Positions 1 through 8,549 of a stretch of DNA of 56,405 nt are shown here, one piece after another. The stretch's first letter is position 1. Each line of letters starts with the position of its first letter. Position numbers and translations under genes: made by a program. The notes beneath the pieces were generated by a model. It was not told where the DNA came from. It did not search any database and saw nothing but the letters and a program-made list of their open reading frames with translations. Source of the DNA: Oscillospiraceae bacterium (GTDB lineage Bacteria > Bacillota_A > Clostridia > Oscillospirales > Ruminococcaceae); NCBI GenBank assembly GCA_017829075.1, contig JAGAJA010000091.1, positions 1 to 56,405 of the forward strand, read 5' to 3'.

Positions 1-41
1 GCAGAAATGCTGTTATTTTTAAACAACGGAGGAATTTATAT

Positions 42-209
42 ATGAAAGCAACCGGAATCGTCCGCCGTATCGACGACCTCGGACGTATCGTTATCCCCAA
101 GGAGATCCGCCGCACCATGCGTATCCGCGAGGGCGACCCCTCATTGAATACATTGATACAGTCCGAGGTACTGGCTCTCGCGCTGGATAAGACCTCTGGC
201 AAAACATGA
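42..209 (+). pseudogene. Truncated AbrB/SpoVT-type regulator fragment
   Basis: The first 33 or so codons encode the swapped-hairpin DNA-binding motif of the AbrB/SpoVT family (MKATGIVRRIDDLGRIVIPK, then EIRRTMRIREGDP). A good ribosome site, cggagga, precedes the ATG. Family members continue with a second strand (typically P-L-E-x-F/Y) and often a C-terminal GAF-like domain. Here the frame changes abruptly to SLNTLIQSEVLALALDKTSG and stops after 55 residues. The break suggests a deletion or recombination junction near base 140. A functional short transcriptional regulator is less likely because the dimer-forming strand is missing. Confidence 0.6.
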
Positions 210-295
210 TTACATAAGGGCTAAACGACCGCCTGAACACTTGACTAATCACCAATTATGTGGTAAAATACAAATAACAGGAGGGCTTACAGACT

Positions 296-463
296 ATGTG
301 CAGAATCGTAGAAGAAATCGTTGAAAAAGAAGTTGCTGCGGCTAAAAATGATACCAAGCGTGAAGCTGCATTAAACATGTTAAAAAGCACAAATTTATCT
401 CCTGAGAAGATCTCACAGATACTGAATATCGACAGGAATATCGTTGATGAACTTTCAAAGTAG
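296..463 (+). CDS. Small coiled-coil/HTH-like protein, tandem copy 1 (55 aa)
   Basis: A 55-residue protein starting MCRIVEEIVEKEV behind the ribosome site caggagg. The N-terminal half is charged and helical (EEIVEKEVAAAKND). The C-terminal half (SPEKISQILNIDRNIVDEL) has the spacing of a small helix-turn-helix. Charged helix plus short HTH-like tail resembles the C-terminal tail of Rpn/PD-(D/E)XK transposase-like proteins of gut Firmicutes, but no nuclease domain is present, so this is either a detached tail or a separate small family. Copy 2 lies 15 bases downstream and is clearly paralogous. Function unknown. Confidence 0.55.
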   Translation: MCRIVEEIVEKEVAAAKNDTKREAALNMLKSTNLSPEKISQILNIDRNIVDELSK

Positions 464-478
464 GTCAGACAGTAAGCT

Positions 479-646
479 ATGAGCAGAATAGTGGACGAAA
501 TCGTTGAAAAAGAAGTTGATGCGGCTAAGCGTGAAGATGTAATTAATCTGCTGAAAAGCACAAAGATGTCCCCTGAGGAAATTTCACGAATACTAAAAAT
601 TGACAAAGACGTTGTTGATGAACTCTCAAAACAGGTCAGACAATAA
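479..646 (+). CDS. Small coiled-coil/HTH-like protein, tandem copy 2 (55 aa)
   Basis: A paralogue of the preceding gene with the same length. It starts MSRIVDEIVEKEVDAAKRED and ends SPEEISRILKIDKDVVDEL plus SKQVRQ. The two copies match through both the helical and HTH-like halves, with most differences conservative, which argues that the protein sequence has been under selection. There is no strong ribosome site of its own (gtcagacagtaagct precedes it), so translation may be coupled to copy 1. Function unknown. Confidence 0.5.
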   Translation: MSRIVDEIVEKEVDAAKREDVINLLKSTKMSPEEISRILKIDKDVVDELSKQVRQ

Positions 647-649
647 GCT

Positions 650-694
650 ATAAGCAGAATCGTAGAAGAAACCGTTGAAAAGTCGCAGACATAA
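650..694 (+). repeat. Partial third copy of the 55-aa gene repeat
   Basis: After copy 2 the sequence repeats again as ATA AGC AGA ATC GTA GAA GAA ACC GTT GAA AAG, matching the first 11 codons of copies 1 and 2, but with ATA in place of the ATG start. It ends at TAA after 15 codons. This is a decayed or unfinished tandem duplicate and shows that the array grows by local duplication. Confidence 0.65.
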
Positions 695-723
695 AAGCAC
701 CTGTCATTGTGGCAGGTGCTTTT
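693..723. terminator. Bidirectional Rho-independent terminator
   Basis: An inverted repeat aaaagcacctg / caggtgctttt with a 9-base loop, A-rich on one side and T-rich on the other. It can end both the plus-strand small-gene array and the minus-strand ATPase gene that finishes at 744. Confidence 0.75.
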
Positions 724-743
724 GCTTTATAGACAAAAATACC

Positions 744-2066
744 CTATTTATTCCGATTGAGTGCCAGTCTGACTAAATCAACCGTCCTGTCTGCGAGGAA
801 CAGCGGTATATTAAGGACTTTTCCGTCAAATGACAGATTCATCAGTGAAAATCTCACCATGACCGGAGTCTGCTCCTGGTACTGCTGCGAGTATTTTTTC
901 AGGCTCGTTGCCCTGACATTCGTTCCAGCCTTGCACTCGACCGGGACAATATCGTTATCAAGCTGAACCACGAAATCCACCTCATACGGTGTTTCAGTCC
1001 AGTATCTCGGAGCAGTTTCGAACTGGCGCGAGAGGCTCTGCAAAACGAAGTTTTCCGTAAGCGCGCCTTTGAACTCCGTGAAAAGCCTGTTGTTCTCTGC
1101 AAATGCGCTGGTCGCTAAGTGAGAATGCTTTCTGAGCAGTCCCACATCGGACATATAGATTTTGAACGCCGTCAGGTCATCGTATGCAGACAGCGGAAGT
1201 CCCGGCTTGCTGATACGGAATGTCTTACGAACCAGGTCGGCATTGTAGAGCCAGTTCAGGGCGTTTTCATATTCCCTCGCCCTTGCGCCGTCCTTTACCG
1301 CGCTGTACAGGAACTTCTTGTTTTCCCTTGCAAGCTGCGACGGAAGCGAATCCCAGATGAGCTGTATTTTCGGTACGTCCGTCGGCTCTGCGTGCTTGGC
1401 GAAATCGTTCTCGTATGACATTATTATATTGGAAAGCACACGGTCGGCTTCTCTGATGTCCTGATCTTCCGTCCATACAAGAACAGGCTCCGGCATTCCA
1501 CCAACGACAAAATACATTTTGAGTTTCTCAATTAGCGGGTTAAAGAATGCGTCCGGAATCGGCGAAAAATCGTTTATTCCGGACAGATATGCGGCAAGAT
1601 TCTCCGAGCCGTCAGCTATGAGATATTCCGTAAATGTCATGGGTCCCATCTCAAGGAAATCCACCTTCCCCACCGGGAATCCCTGCGCGAGTTTTATCCC
1701 AAGAAGCGAACCCGCACTAGCCACATAGTACTCCGGAGCGTCCTCGCAGAAGTATTTCAGCGAATTGAGTGCCTCCGGGCAAGCCTGTATCTCGTCAAAA
1801 ATAATTAGCGTGTCCGGTGTGATTTTCTGACCGCTTGCCATTGCAAGGTTCTGCATTATGCGGCGAACGTCCTTTGTTGACTGAAAGAACTGATGATATT
1901 CCGGCTCCTTATCGAAGTTGAAGTATGCGTATCCGTCCGCAAAACTGCGACCGAACTCCTGTAACGCCCAGGTTTTCCCGACCTGACGGGCGCCTTTTAC
2001 TATCAGCGGTTTTCTGCGTTTTGAAGCCTCCCATTTGTGCAATTCATTCAATACAAGTCTTTTCAT
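744..2066 (-). CDS. AAA+ ATPase with DUF4143 domain
   Basis: A 440-aa protein of the widespread AAA_14/DUF4143 family. The P-loop GARQVGKT is at about residues 25-32 and a Walker B-like LIIFDEIQ at about 88-95. A middle winged-helix-like region follows. Near the C-terminus EVDFVV followed by PVECKAG gives the D-(x)n-ExK signature of the degenerate PD-(D/E)XK fold found in DUF4143. These proteins are common and variable in number in gut anaerobes. Their biological role is not established, with stress, conflict or mobile-element functions proposed. It stands alone, with a terminator shared with the facing array. The length is normal for the family and the sequence appears intact. Confidence 0.9.
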   Translation of the reverse strand: MKRLVLNELHKWEASKRRKPLIVKGARQVGKTWALQEFGRSFADGYAYFNFDKEPEYHQFFQSTKDVRRIMQNLAMASGQKITPDTLIIFDEIQACPEALNSLKYFCEDAPEYYVASAGSLLGIKLAQGFPVGKVDFLEMGPMTFTEYLIADGSENLAAYLSGINDFSPIPDAFFNPLIEKLKMYFVVGGMPEPVLVWTEDQDIREADRVLSNIIMSYENDFAKHAEPTDVPKIQLIWDSLPSQLARENKKFLYSAVKDGARAREYENALNWLYNADLVRKTFRISKPGLPLSAYDDLTAFKIYMSDVGLLRKHSHLATSAFAENNRLFTEFKGALTENFVLQSLSRQFETAPRYWTETPYEVDFVVQLDNDIVPVECKAGTNVRATSLKKYSQQYQEQTPVMVRFSLMNLSFDGKVLNIPLFLADRTVDLVRLALNRNK

Positions 2067-2328
2067 TCAGCCACCCCCCATGATTTTATTATAGCAGTTA
2101 GTAGTCCGCAAGTCAAGCGCTTGTCACATTATTTTATATAATTATGTGAGTTTTATCACGCTTTTATTTAATATTTTGTGATAATCAAGAACAGCCTCGT
2201 ATCTATGTTCTTTTTTATATATGCACATCATTATCTAAAAGCGACTTTATTTATATCTTATGGATTATTTAGTTTATCTTCCGGATATACTATACTGAAT
2301 ACACAGCCACAAAAATGGAGGTATTCAG

Positions 2329-2643
2329 ATGATAGACCTTATCGGAATCGGAAAGCGCGTGAAAACCGCGCGTACAGAGCACAAACTCACCCGCGAAAAG
2401 CTCGCTGAAATCGTGAACGTAACGCCACACTATATCTACGAGATAGAACGCGGAATGAAAGCGATGTCCCTTGAAACTCTTGCAAACATTTCGTCGGCGC
2501 TGGAGCTTTCCTCGGACTACATTCTCTTCGGAAAGTACCACAACCCTGACGACAGCGTTTTCGCAATGCTGGAGGAACTCAGCGAGGAAAAGCGCCTGCG
2601 CGCGGAAAGGGCGTTCGCGGCTTTACTACCGTATCTTAAATAG
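2329..2643 (+). CDS. XRE-family helix-turn-helix regulator
   Basis: A 104-aa protein preceded by the ribosome site tggagg. Residues about 5-62 form a classical HTH_3 domain: IGKRVKTARTEHKLTREKLA, then VTPHYIYEIERG as recognition-helix region and LETLANISSALELSSDYI. The last 30 residues are a charged helix that may serve in dimerisation. The family represses or activates nearby genes by binding short palindromes. The tandem TATACT-like sequences at about 2285-2295 could be its own -10 region. No target can be named. It is separated from the lipoprotein gene, which runs toward it. Confidence 0.88.
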   Translation: MIDLIGIGKRVKTARTEHKLTREKLAEIVNVTPHYIYEIERGMKAMSLETLANISSALELSSDYILFGKYHNPDDSVFAMLEELSEEKRLRAERAFAALLPYLK

Positions 2644-2672
2644 AAATGGGGGGACGCGAAGTCCCCCTGTTC

Positions 2673-3473
2673 TTATGAGATTTGTATTGCGTATGATGTC
2701 AGATAATTCTTATAGATGTGGTCGCTCTTTCGGTTAGGGCAGGAGCTTTTACCGCATTTCGTATCGTACAGCCAGACTCTATCGTTTTCGGTGTAACTGA
2801 GCGTGTATATCGTAGGCAGAAATTTAAATCCGCATATCGGGCATGTCCACTGGGCTGAAACCTTGAATTTAGTCGGCTGAATGCCGTTGTTTATGTCTTC
2901 AATCGCAAGGCTGTAATCAGGTATGATAGTCCAGCCGTCATAGGTAGTTTCAAATGTGTGGGTGTACTGGTGAATTACTGTCTTAGGCACATTACTGTAA
3001 TGGTATACTGATGAAAATTCGCCTTTCTCATCTGGAGTTGCTATTCTGATTTTATAGTAGTTTTCACCTTTATATAACGCTCCAACAACAGGCTCGCCAA
3101 TATCCCCACTGCAGGAATACGACATATCATATGGAGAATCGCCCCAGTACACCTCAATCATTGATCCATCTGGATATGTATTTACAGGCAAGTAGTAGTT
3201 GATCTCACAAAGGGTTGATACAAACTCGCTTGGAACTACGCTTGATATTTCGATGGTTTCAATATTGATTTTAGAAGCTGTTGTAGTCTGCGGAGCAGTT
3301 GTTGTTTGAATTGTAGTAATGCGCGTGCTCGTTTTGGTTGTTGCTGTGGTCGTGACCTCCGGAACTGTGGTGGATACGCTTTCTGCCACACTGCTCTGCG
3401 GTCTTTCGTCTGCCTGGCAGCCTGTGAGCATAACCCCGCACAGCACTGCCGCTATGATTCTTCTTAATTTCAT
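2673..3473 (-). CDS. Thr-rich-linker lipoprotein, zinc-ribbon-like C-terminus
   Basis: A 266-aa predicted lipoprotein. The signal peptide is MKLRRIIAAVLCGVMLTGC, with lipobox LTGC and acylation at Cys19. Residues about 25-70 are a Thr/Ser-rich low-complexity linker typical of surface-exposed lipoproteins of gut Clostridia. The remainder is a globular domain I do not recognise. Near the end, CPICGFKFLP and a later KCGKSSCPNR give two CxxC-like pairs that could bind zinc, which is unusual for an exported domain. A ribosome site, gaggaag, lies before the ATG. The gene follows the 169-aa gene by 12 bases and is probably co-transcribed with it. Confidence 0.75.
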   Translation of the reverse strand: MKLRRIIAAVLCGVMLTGCQADERPQSSVAESVSTTVPEVTTTATTKTSTRITTIQTTTAPQTTTASKINIETIEISSVVPSEFVSTLCEINYYLPVNTYPDGSMIEVYWGDSPYDMSYSCSGDIGEPVVGALYKGENYYKIRIATPDEKGEFSSVYHYSNVPKTVIHQYTHTFETTYDGWTIIPDYSLAIEDINNGIQPTKFKVSAQWTCPICGFKFLPTIYTLSYTENDRVWLYDTKCGKSSCPNRKSDHIYKNYLTSYAIQIS

Positions 3474-3485
3474 TCTACTTCCTCC

Positions 3486-3995
3486 TTATTTTTGCGTAAT
3501 TGGTTTACCTGCCGCGTACATTTGGCTGAGCGCCTTTACTTCGCAGGTTTCAAGGCTGCGCGCAAGTTCCGCGAGTTCCCGGCTGTGGAACTCGTCAGCA
3601 GCTTTACGGCGGTCCAGAAGTGCGTTTAAAAGCACCGCGATTTTAATGTTGCTGAAATGCACCGACTGCGCCGGAAATGCCCTCCCGCCGGATATCATTC
3701 CGAAAATAGGCGATGATTCCAGCGGTATCTCGTAGCTTAAAATCAGCTCTTTCAGCCGCAAAATTTTCTTCCCGCCGAGGTAGGCTTCACAGCAGTCGTC
3801 CCGCATTGTCACCAGCAGATTTTCTACGCTGTCAGCGGAGATTTCGGCGCTTTCGCTGCGGAGCACCACGCGTAACAGGTTTGCTTCGCAGCACTGTTTT
3901 CCGAACAGGTAAAACGATTTGTTGCCACACGTCAGGAATCCGCATTTAACGCAGCTTGTGTTAAGATATTTCTGTATCATTTCGTCTGGGTTCAT
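3486..3995 (-). CDS. Hypothetical cysteine-containing protein (169 aa)
   Basis: A 169-aa protein with ribosome site aggagg and ATG start. The N-terminus has TSCVKCGFLTCGNKS and QCC, a cluster of cysteines suggesting a metal site. The middle (DDCCEAYLGGKKILRLKELI) resembles PilZ- or PH-like single-domain beta proteins that take up a ligand or phosphate, but that is only an impression. The C-terminus (about 120-160) is a long amphipathic helix. No family recognised. It is transcribed just upstream of the lipoprotein gene and divergently from the 352-aa gene at 4140. Confidence 0.6.
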   Translation of the reverse strand: MNPDEMIQKYLNTSCVKCGFLTCGNKSFYLFGKQCCEANLLRVVLRSESAEISADSVENLLVTMRDDCCEAYLGGKKILRLKELILSYEIPLESSPIFGMISGGRAFPAQSVHFSNIKIAVLLNALLDRRKAADEFHSRELAELARSLETCEVKALSQMYAAGKPITQK

Positions 3996-4049
3996 GTTTC
4001 GACCTCCTTTGACTTCATTTTAGCATGTTCAGAGATATGAAAACAGCTA

Positions 4050-4088
4050 TTTGAGTTCCGATAAAATAATTCTTTTTCGGAACTCAAA
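4050..4088. promoter_or_regulatory. Perfect 12-bp inverted repeat (candidate operator)
   Basis: The arms tttgagttccga (4050-4061) and tcggaactcaaa (4077-4088) are exact reverse complements separated by 15 A/T-rich bases. The repeat ends four bases before the -35 box at 4092, in the divergent intergenic region. The position fits a regulator binding site; a hairpin in the leader of the minus-strand transcript is the alternative. Confidence 0.5.
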
Positions 4089-4091
4089 TCA

Positions 4092-4120
4092 TTGCAAACG
4101 GTGCGAATCTGATGTATAAT
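4092..4120 (+). promoter_or_regulatory. Sigma-A type promoter for the 352-aa gene
   Basis: TTGCAA (4092-4097), 17-base spacer, TATAAT (4115-4120), followed by the ribosome site gaggtg and the ATG at 4140. The short distance implies a very short leader. Confidence 0.7.
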
Positions 4121-4139
4121 TACAACAGAGGTGATAACA

Positions 4140-5198
4140 ATGCCAGAATCACATGAATTTCACGAATTTGACGAGTTGGACGAGGTTGCTTCCGAATACT
4201 TCCCGAGCCTTGAAGAACGTCTTGCAGCGCGCGGGCTGACCCGCGAACAGGCTCTGGAGCTTGCTTTGCAGAACCTGTCGGAATATCGAACGCTTGCAAA
4301 GAAATGCGGACTTATCTATTGGAACAAGCCTTACATCTGGACTGACCTGATTTCGCTGTGCCGTCAGGAAATCACACCTGTCCGGCTGAAACTCTTTATA
4401 TGGCTGTGCGTTGACGGCAGACTGATCAAGCCGGATTCAGACGACGAGCTGATTTCAGGATGGATAACATGCACGGAAAGATCCGCGAAACTTACTGAAT
4501 TGCTTACCGAACGCCGCGAGAAAAACGTGCAGTTCCATGAAATCATGAAACTCTCGCAGACCGCAAAGCAATGCGGAATGAGCAGCTCAGACGAGCGCCA
4601 TCTGCGTGTATTCAACGCGCTGTGCGAAATGGGTTACGCCGACGGCTGCTCCGACCGGAATATCCTGCTGAACAATCTAGCGTGCATCGGCGGAATGATT
4701 TCGGAATTTCCATTCCTGGAGCCGATTGCGCCGCTTGTTTATTATCAGGTGTGCGTGCAGAACAGCCGGAAACTCCTTGAAAAGCCGGATTACCTCCCAA
4801 CGCTGAAAAATCTGTTCCGGTATCAAGAGTACAACATCACGCAGGACAACGGCAAGAATTTCGAGCAGTACCTTGATTACTGCGAAATTTTCGTGGTGCT
4901 GAAAGACTGCTTCCCGGAGGCTGACGAGCCGCTCTGCAATGCGGGATTCCTGCAATTGTCTAACCTCGCGGAATACTGCTTCGAACACGCGGAATCCGGA
5001 GGACGAATCCCGCTAACTGCGGACGGGATCGCTAAAACTCTTCCGATGTGTCTGTTTGATAGTCCATCGTGGGAAATACCGATATGGCGCAATATGGAAC
5101 TGGACAAATGCGACTTTTTTGACCTCACAAAGCGGTACTCCGTTATCTGGAGCGCGGCTGAAAAAGCAGCGTCTAAATTGTTGCTTCAGATATATTAA
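4140..5198 (+). CDS. Hypothetical protein (352 aa)
   Basis: I choose the ATG at 4140, behind gaggtg with a 7-base spacing, rather than the in-frame GTG at 4131 that lies within the ribosome site. The protein is acidic at the N-terminus (HEFHEFDELDEVASEYFP) and otherwise mostly helical, with many Cys and Trp residues and no P-loop, HTH, signal peptide or membrane segment visible. It could be a helical-repeat scaffold. No family recognised. It has its own promoter and is followed by a gene remnant in another frame, so it may once have had a partner. Confidence 0.6.
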   Translation: MPESHEFHEFDELDEVASEYFPSLEERLAARGLTREQALELALQNLSEYRTLAKKCGLIYWNKPYIWTDLISLCRQEITPVRLKLFIWLCVDGRLIKPDSDDELISGWITCTERSAKLTELLTERREKNVQFHEIMKLSQTAKQCGMSSSDERHLRVFNALCEMGYADGCSDRNILLNNLACIGGMISEFPFLEPIAPLVYYQVCVQNSRKLLEKPDYLPTLKNLFRYQEYNITQDNGKNFEQYLDYCEIFVVLKDCFPEADEPLCNAGFLQLSNLAEYCFEHAESGGRIPLTADGIAKTLPMCLFDSPSWEIPIWRNMELDKCDFFDLTKRYSVIWSAAEKAASKLLLQIY

Positions 5199-5377
5199 TA
5201 TTTGTTGAGCGCGGTGAAGAACTCATAGCCGATTTACTCGCCGGGGATATCTCTGATGTTGTCAGGGTTTCAAGCCTTGACATCGCCAGAAAACTGCTTG
5301 TTTATGCGGCAAAGTGCAGGTTTGAGAGTCTGCTTTGTGAAGATGCAGGGACTGTTCTGCGTGAATATCTTAACTAG
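5198..5377 (+). pseudogene. Start-less gene remnant
   Basis: Directly overlapping the stop of the 352-aa gene, an open frame encodes FVERGEELIADLLAGDISDV, then VRVSSLDIARKLLVY and a charged C-terminus ending REYLN. It has no start codon: upstream it is closed by TAA after a few codons. The composition looks like genuine protein, so this is probably the 3' end of a deleted gene, or a frameshifted tail of the upstream gene. Bases 5378-5430 hold nothing recognisable. Confidence 0.4.
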
Positions 5378-5430
5378 TTATCTTGTATTACTTTGATGTA
5401 TTTTTTTGTTGCTCTTAACCACAAAAGCTA

Positions 5431-5459
5431 TTGAAAAAACACTTTAAGTGTGATATAAT
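5431..5459 (+). promoter_or_regulatory. Promoter of the 5.6-15.2 kb cassette
   Basis: TTGAAA (5431-5436), exactly 17 bases, TATAAT (5454-5459). It is the only strong promoter seen before the ten-gene same-strand cassette. The roughly 140-base leader before the ATG at 5608 is A/T-rich, with no obvious attenuator. Confidence 0.75.
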
Positions 5460-5607
5460 AAACATAAATCATTTATTATTCCAAACAACTTGTATTTTCT
5501 CTTTCAGTGAACCCCGTACATATCGGCATTTTTATATTATTTCTCTTGCGGACATGATATAAAAAACTGCAAAATACATAATTTGCTTGCGAAAGGAATT
5601 GGTTCTA

Positions 5608-8532
5608 ATGACAAAAAAGCAATCTCAAGTCATGTCGCAGGATACTATAACAAATTTGCTGAATGAGGTCAGATCTATCGGAACTGAAGCCCCGGTTTTG
5701 CTGCCTGTCAAAGATTGCTCTTTCAACGAGAGAAACATTTGTTTCTACAAGGTTGAAAAGCTTTCCTATGACGAAAAGTACCCCATGAGGGAGGCTTTCG
5801 AAAACATTCTGATGAACCTGGACGACGCCTCTTTCAACCTTATCTATATCATTGATGGCGACATCAGCGGAATATCTGTCTACATCGGCATAGCTAAAGC
5901 CGGAACGTCCAATTCAAAATTTTCAGCAGGAAATTTCGGTGATATAATATGCAAGTCTTTTGAAAGCAACTATAATGGCAGCGTACTCAGACGAGTGACA
6001 AACGACAATGGTCAGCTGAGCAGCACAATACTTGGATCAACTGAAAAATTCAGGAATTTCGGATGCATCGTAGGCGTACCAGGAACAAAAGAAAATGAAC
6101 CGCACGAAAACATTGATTTTCAGGGTATAGACAGGCTCATAAATACCATGTTGGGAAGCGTATGGAGAATGATGGTGGTATGCGAGCCCGTCCCGAAAAG
6201 CGAGATATCAGGTCTACAGGATCAGGTTTTCGATCTGTACAACCGCCTCAGCACATATTCCAGATCCTCTTTGCAGCAAAGCATAAATTACGGCGAAAGC
6301 AATTCTAGTAACACCAGTTTCTCCGATACACGCGGAAAAAATATCGGCGTCAACAAAAGCCAAACGAACAATAAGGGAGAATCCAACAGCAGCGGCACTA
6401 AAAATTCCGGAACTTCAGATACAAAGGGAGCGCAGAAAGGTATCTCATTCAGCAGTACATACAGTACCGCCGCCACGGAAGGTACCTCAAAGGGCACTTC
6501 TTCCGCAGTGACCGTAGAGATTACAAATAAGTATGCTTCGGAAATCATGAAGTATATCGACGATGAGCTGATACCTCGTCTGAATACAGGATTCACAAGG
6601 GGAATGTACCGCACCTCGATTTCATACATGGCAGCAAATCCCGCTGATGCGATCAAGCTGAAAGCCGGTATCATGTCGCTTTTCCGCGGAGAGGCTTCAT
6701 CGTTCAGTACGCTGGCGACCGTTCCGATAGAGATACCCAAGGATGCAGAGCGTAGCAGCTTTCTGAACTGTTTCACAAGCAGAAAATGCATAAGAGGAAG
6801 CCAGAATAATGACCCGTATATTCTGAACTGCCGCCCGGTTTCTGACAATAACGCTCTGTTAAGCACCTACCTTACTCCGAAAGAGGTAAGCGTGATAGCA
6901 GCGCTTCCCCAGAAGGAAGTACCCGGACTCGCTCTGCGTGAGAGCGTTGAATTCGGGCTTAATGAAAAAGACCCAGGCAATGACCGCATCACTCTCGGCC
7001 ACATTATGCAGCGCGGAAGAAAGTTGGACATTCCCTTTGAGCTTGACCGGAAGTCGCTCAGCAAGCACACTTTTGTCGCAGGAGTGACCGGAAGCGGAAA
7101 AACAACGACCTGCCACAGGCTTCTTCACGAAGCCGGACTTCCTTTCCTTGTGATAGAGCCTGCGAAAACGGAATACCGCGCCCTGCTGACGTCCGAGGAT
7201 TTTAAGGATGTCACTGTCTTTACGCTCGGAAACGAATCTGCCGCGCCATTCCGATTCAATCCGTTTGAACTGGTTGAAGGAGAACTGCTCAGCGCTCACA
7301 TAGATATGATGAAAGCCGCATTCACCTCTTCATTCCCGATGGAAGCCTCAATGCCGCAGCTGCTTGAAGAAGCGATAATCAGATGCTATGAGAAAAAAGG
7401 CTGGGTCATCGGTCAGAATCTCAACACAAGATACCGAACTCCTGATGATATCGCACTGCACAGGGACGAAGCATACCCGATCCTTTCCGAGCTTCTGACT
7501 GTAATGAATGAAGTCGTTGGAGAAAAGCACTTCGGGAACGAACTGAAAAGCAACTACATAGGCTCCCTTGTCAGCAGGCTGTCTAACCTCACCGTCGGCT
7601 CGAAAGGAAACATGCTCGACTGCGGATGTTCGGTAGATTTCAACTATCTGCTTCATCATAACACCATAATCGAAATGGACGAGATGAAATCTCCGGAGGA
7701 CAAATCTCTTATAATGGGCTTCCTCCTGATGAGATTGTGCGCGGCAGTAAGAAACGAGCACAGGAAAGATCCCGGCTTCAGGCACATCACGCTTGTCGAA
7801 GAAGCGCACAGACTCCTCTCGCGCCCTGATTTCGGCGATGGAGGCGCAAGGAAAGCCGCCGTAGAAACCTTCACCGATATGCTTGCAGAAGTGCGCAAAT
7901 ACGGAGAGGGACTCGTTATTGCAGACCAGATCCCGAATAAGCTCGCTCCGGAGGTGCTGAAAAACACCAACACAAAAATCATTCACAAACTCCTCGCGCG
8001 CGATGATAAAGACGCAGTCGGCGACACTATGCTCATGAACGACAAGCAGAAAGAATACCTGTCGGCTCTACTGACTGGTCAGGCAGTTGTTTTCTCAGAA
8101 AACACCGAAAAGCCCGTACACATCTCCATTGACAGACTGACAGATACCAACGCCGCAGAAGTAGATGATGCTACTGTGCACCAAGCGTTCATCAGAATCA
8201 GGGATCATCTCGGCAACTGTTATGATGATATAAAATACGACGAAGCCGTGATTCCGTTTTCTATAATAATCGCTCACATTAAAAACGGCTTCAAAGGAGG
8301 TCAAGCGGAAGAAGCACTTGAGTCGTTCAGCCGTTTTGTTACCGTGAAAGGCATTGATGCCGGAGAGTGCACAGCGTCGCTGCTGCTTTCCCACTATCGA
8401 AAAACCGGAAAGAGCATGTCGGACGATCCCGAAGCCATAGCCGGGAATATAAAAAAGGTCTGCGCTTATATCGAAAGCTGCATTAAGCAAAAAGCAATAA
8501 TCCCTGACGCGGGAATCATAAAATACATATAA
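5608..8532 (+). CDS. HerA/DUF87-type ATPase with low-complexity insert
   Basis: A 974-aa protein. I use the ATG at 5608, nine bases after aaagga, rather than the in-frame TTG at 5587. Residues about 220-300 form a Ser/Thr/Asn/Gly-rich low-complexity stretch (for example SNTSFSDTRGKNIGVNKSQT) between an N-terminal domain and the motor. The P-loop GVTGSGKTTT is at about 492-500, followed by LVIEPAKTEYR. The Walker B LVEEAHRLL is at about 728-736, and IADQIPNKLAPEVLKNTNTK follows with the sensor region typical of HerA/DUF87/VirB4-like translocases. Such hexameric ATPases pump DNA or polypeptides. The C-terminal 120 residues are helical. It is the first gene of the cassette, so it is likely its motor. 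The substrate is unknown. Confidence 0.85.
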   Translation: MTKKQSQVMSQDTITNLLNEVRSIGTEAPVLLPVKDCSFNERNICFYKVEKLSYDEKYPMREAFENILMNLDDASFNLIYIIDGDISGISVYIGIAKAGTSNSKFSAGNFGDIICKSFESNYNGSVLRRVTNDNGQLSSTILGSTEKFRNFGCIVGVPGTKENEPHENIDFQGIDRLINTMLGSVWRMMVVCEPVPKSEISGLQDQVFDLYNRLSTYSRSSLQQSINYGESNSSNTSFSDTRGKNIGVNKSQTNNKGESNSSGTKNSGTSDTKGAQKGISFSSTYSTAATEGTSKGTSSAVTVEITNKYASEIMKYIDDELIPRLNTGFTRGMYRTSISYMAANPADAIKLKAGIMSLFRGEASSFSTLATVPIEIPKDAERSSFLNCFTSRKCIRGSQNNDPYILNCRPVSDNNALLSTYLTPKEVSVIAALPQKEVPGLALRESVEFGLNEKDPGNDRITLGHIMQRGRKLDIPFELDRKSLSKHTFVAGVTGSGKTTTCHRLLHEAGLPFLVIEPAKTEYRALLTSEDFKDVTVFTLGNESAAPFRFNPFELVEGELLSAHIDMMKAAFTSSFPMEASMPQLLEEAIIRCYEKKGWVIGQNLNTRYRTPDDIALHRDEAYPILSELLTVMNEVVGEKHFGNELKSNYIGSLVSRLSNLTVGSKGNMLDCGCSVDFNYLLHHNTIIEMDEMKSPEDKSLIMGFLLMRLCAAVRNEHRKDPGFRHITLVEEAHRLLSRPDFGDGGARKAAVETFTDMLAEVRKYGEGLVIADQIPNKLAPEVLKNTNTKIIHKLLARDDKDAVGDTMLMNDKQKEYLSALLTGQAVVFSENTEKPVHISIDRLTDTNAAEVDDATVHQAFIRIRDHLGNCYDDIKYDEAVIPFSIIIAHIKNGFKGGQAEEALESFSRFVTVKGIDAGECTASLLLSHYRKTGKSMSDDPEAIAGNIKKVCAYIESCIKQKAIIPDAGIIKYI

Positions 8533-8549
8533 CACAGGAGGACGAAAAC

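Noticed and set aside
256..606. Minus-strand ORF over the small tandem genes
   Set aside because: Ser/Phe-rich composition and position antisense to two clear paralogues show it is a shadow.
6288..6866. Long minus-strand ORF inside the HerA-type gene
   Set aside because: It mirrors the low-complexity insert and P-loop region of the sense gene; no ribosome site, no sensible domain.
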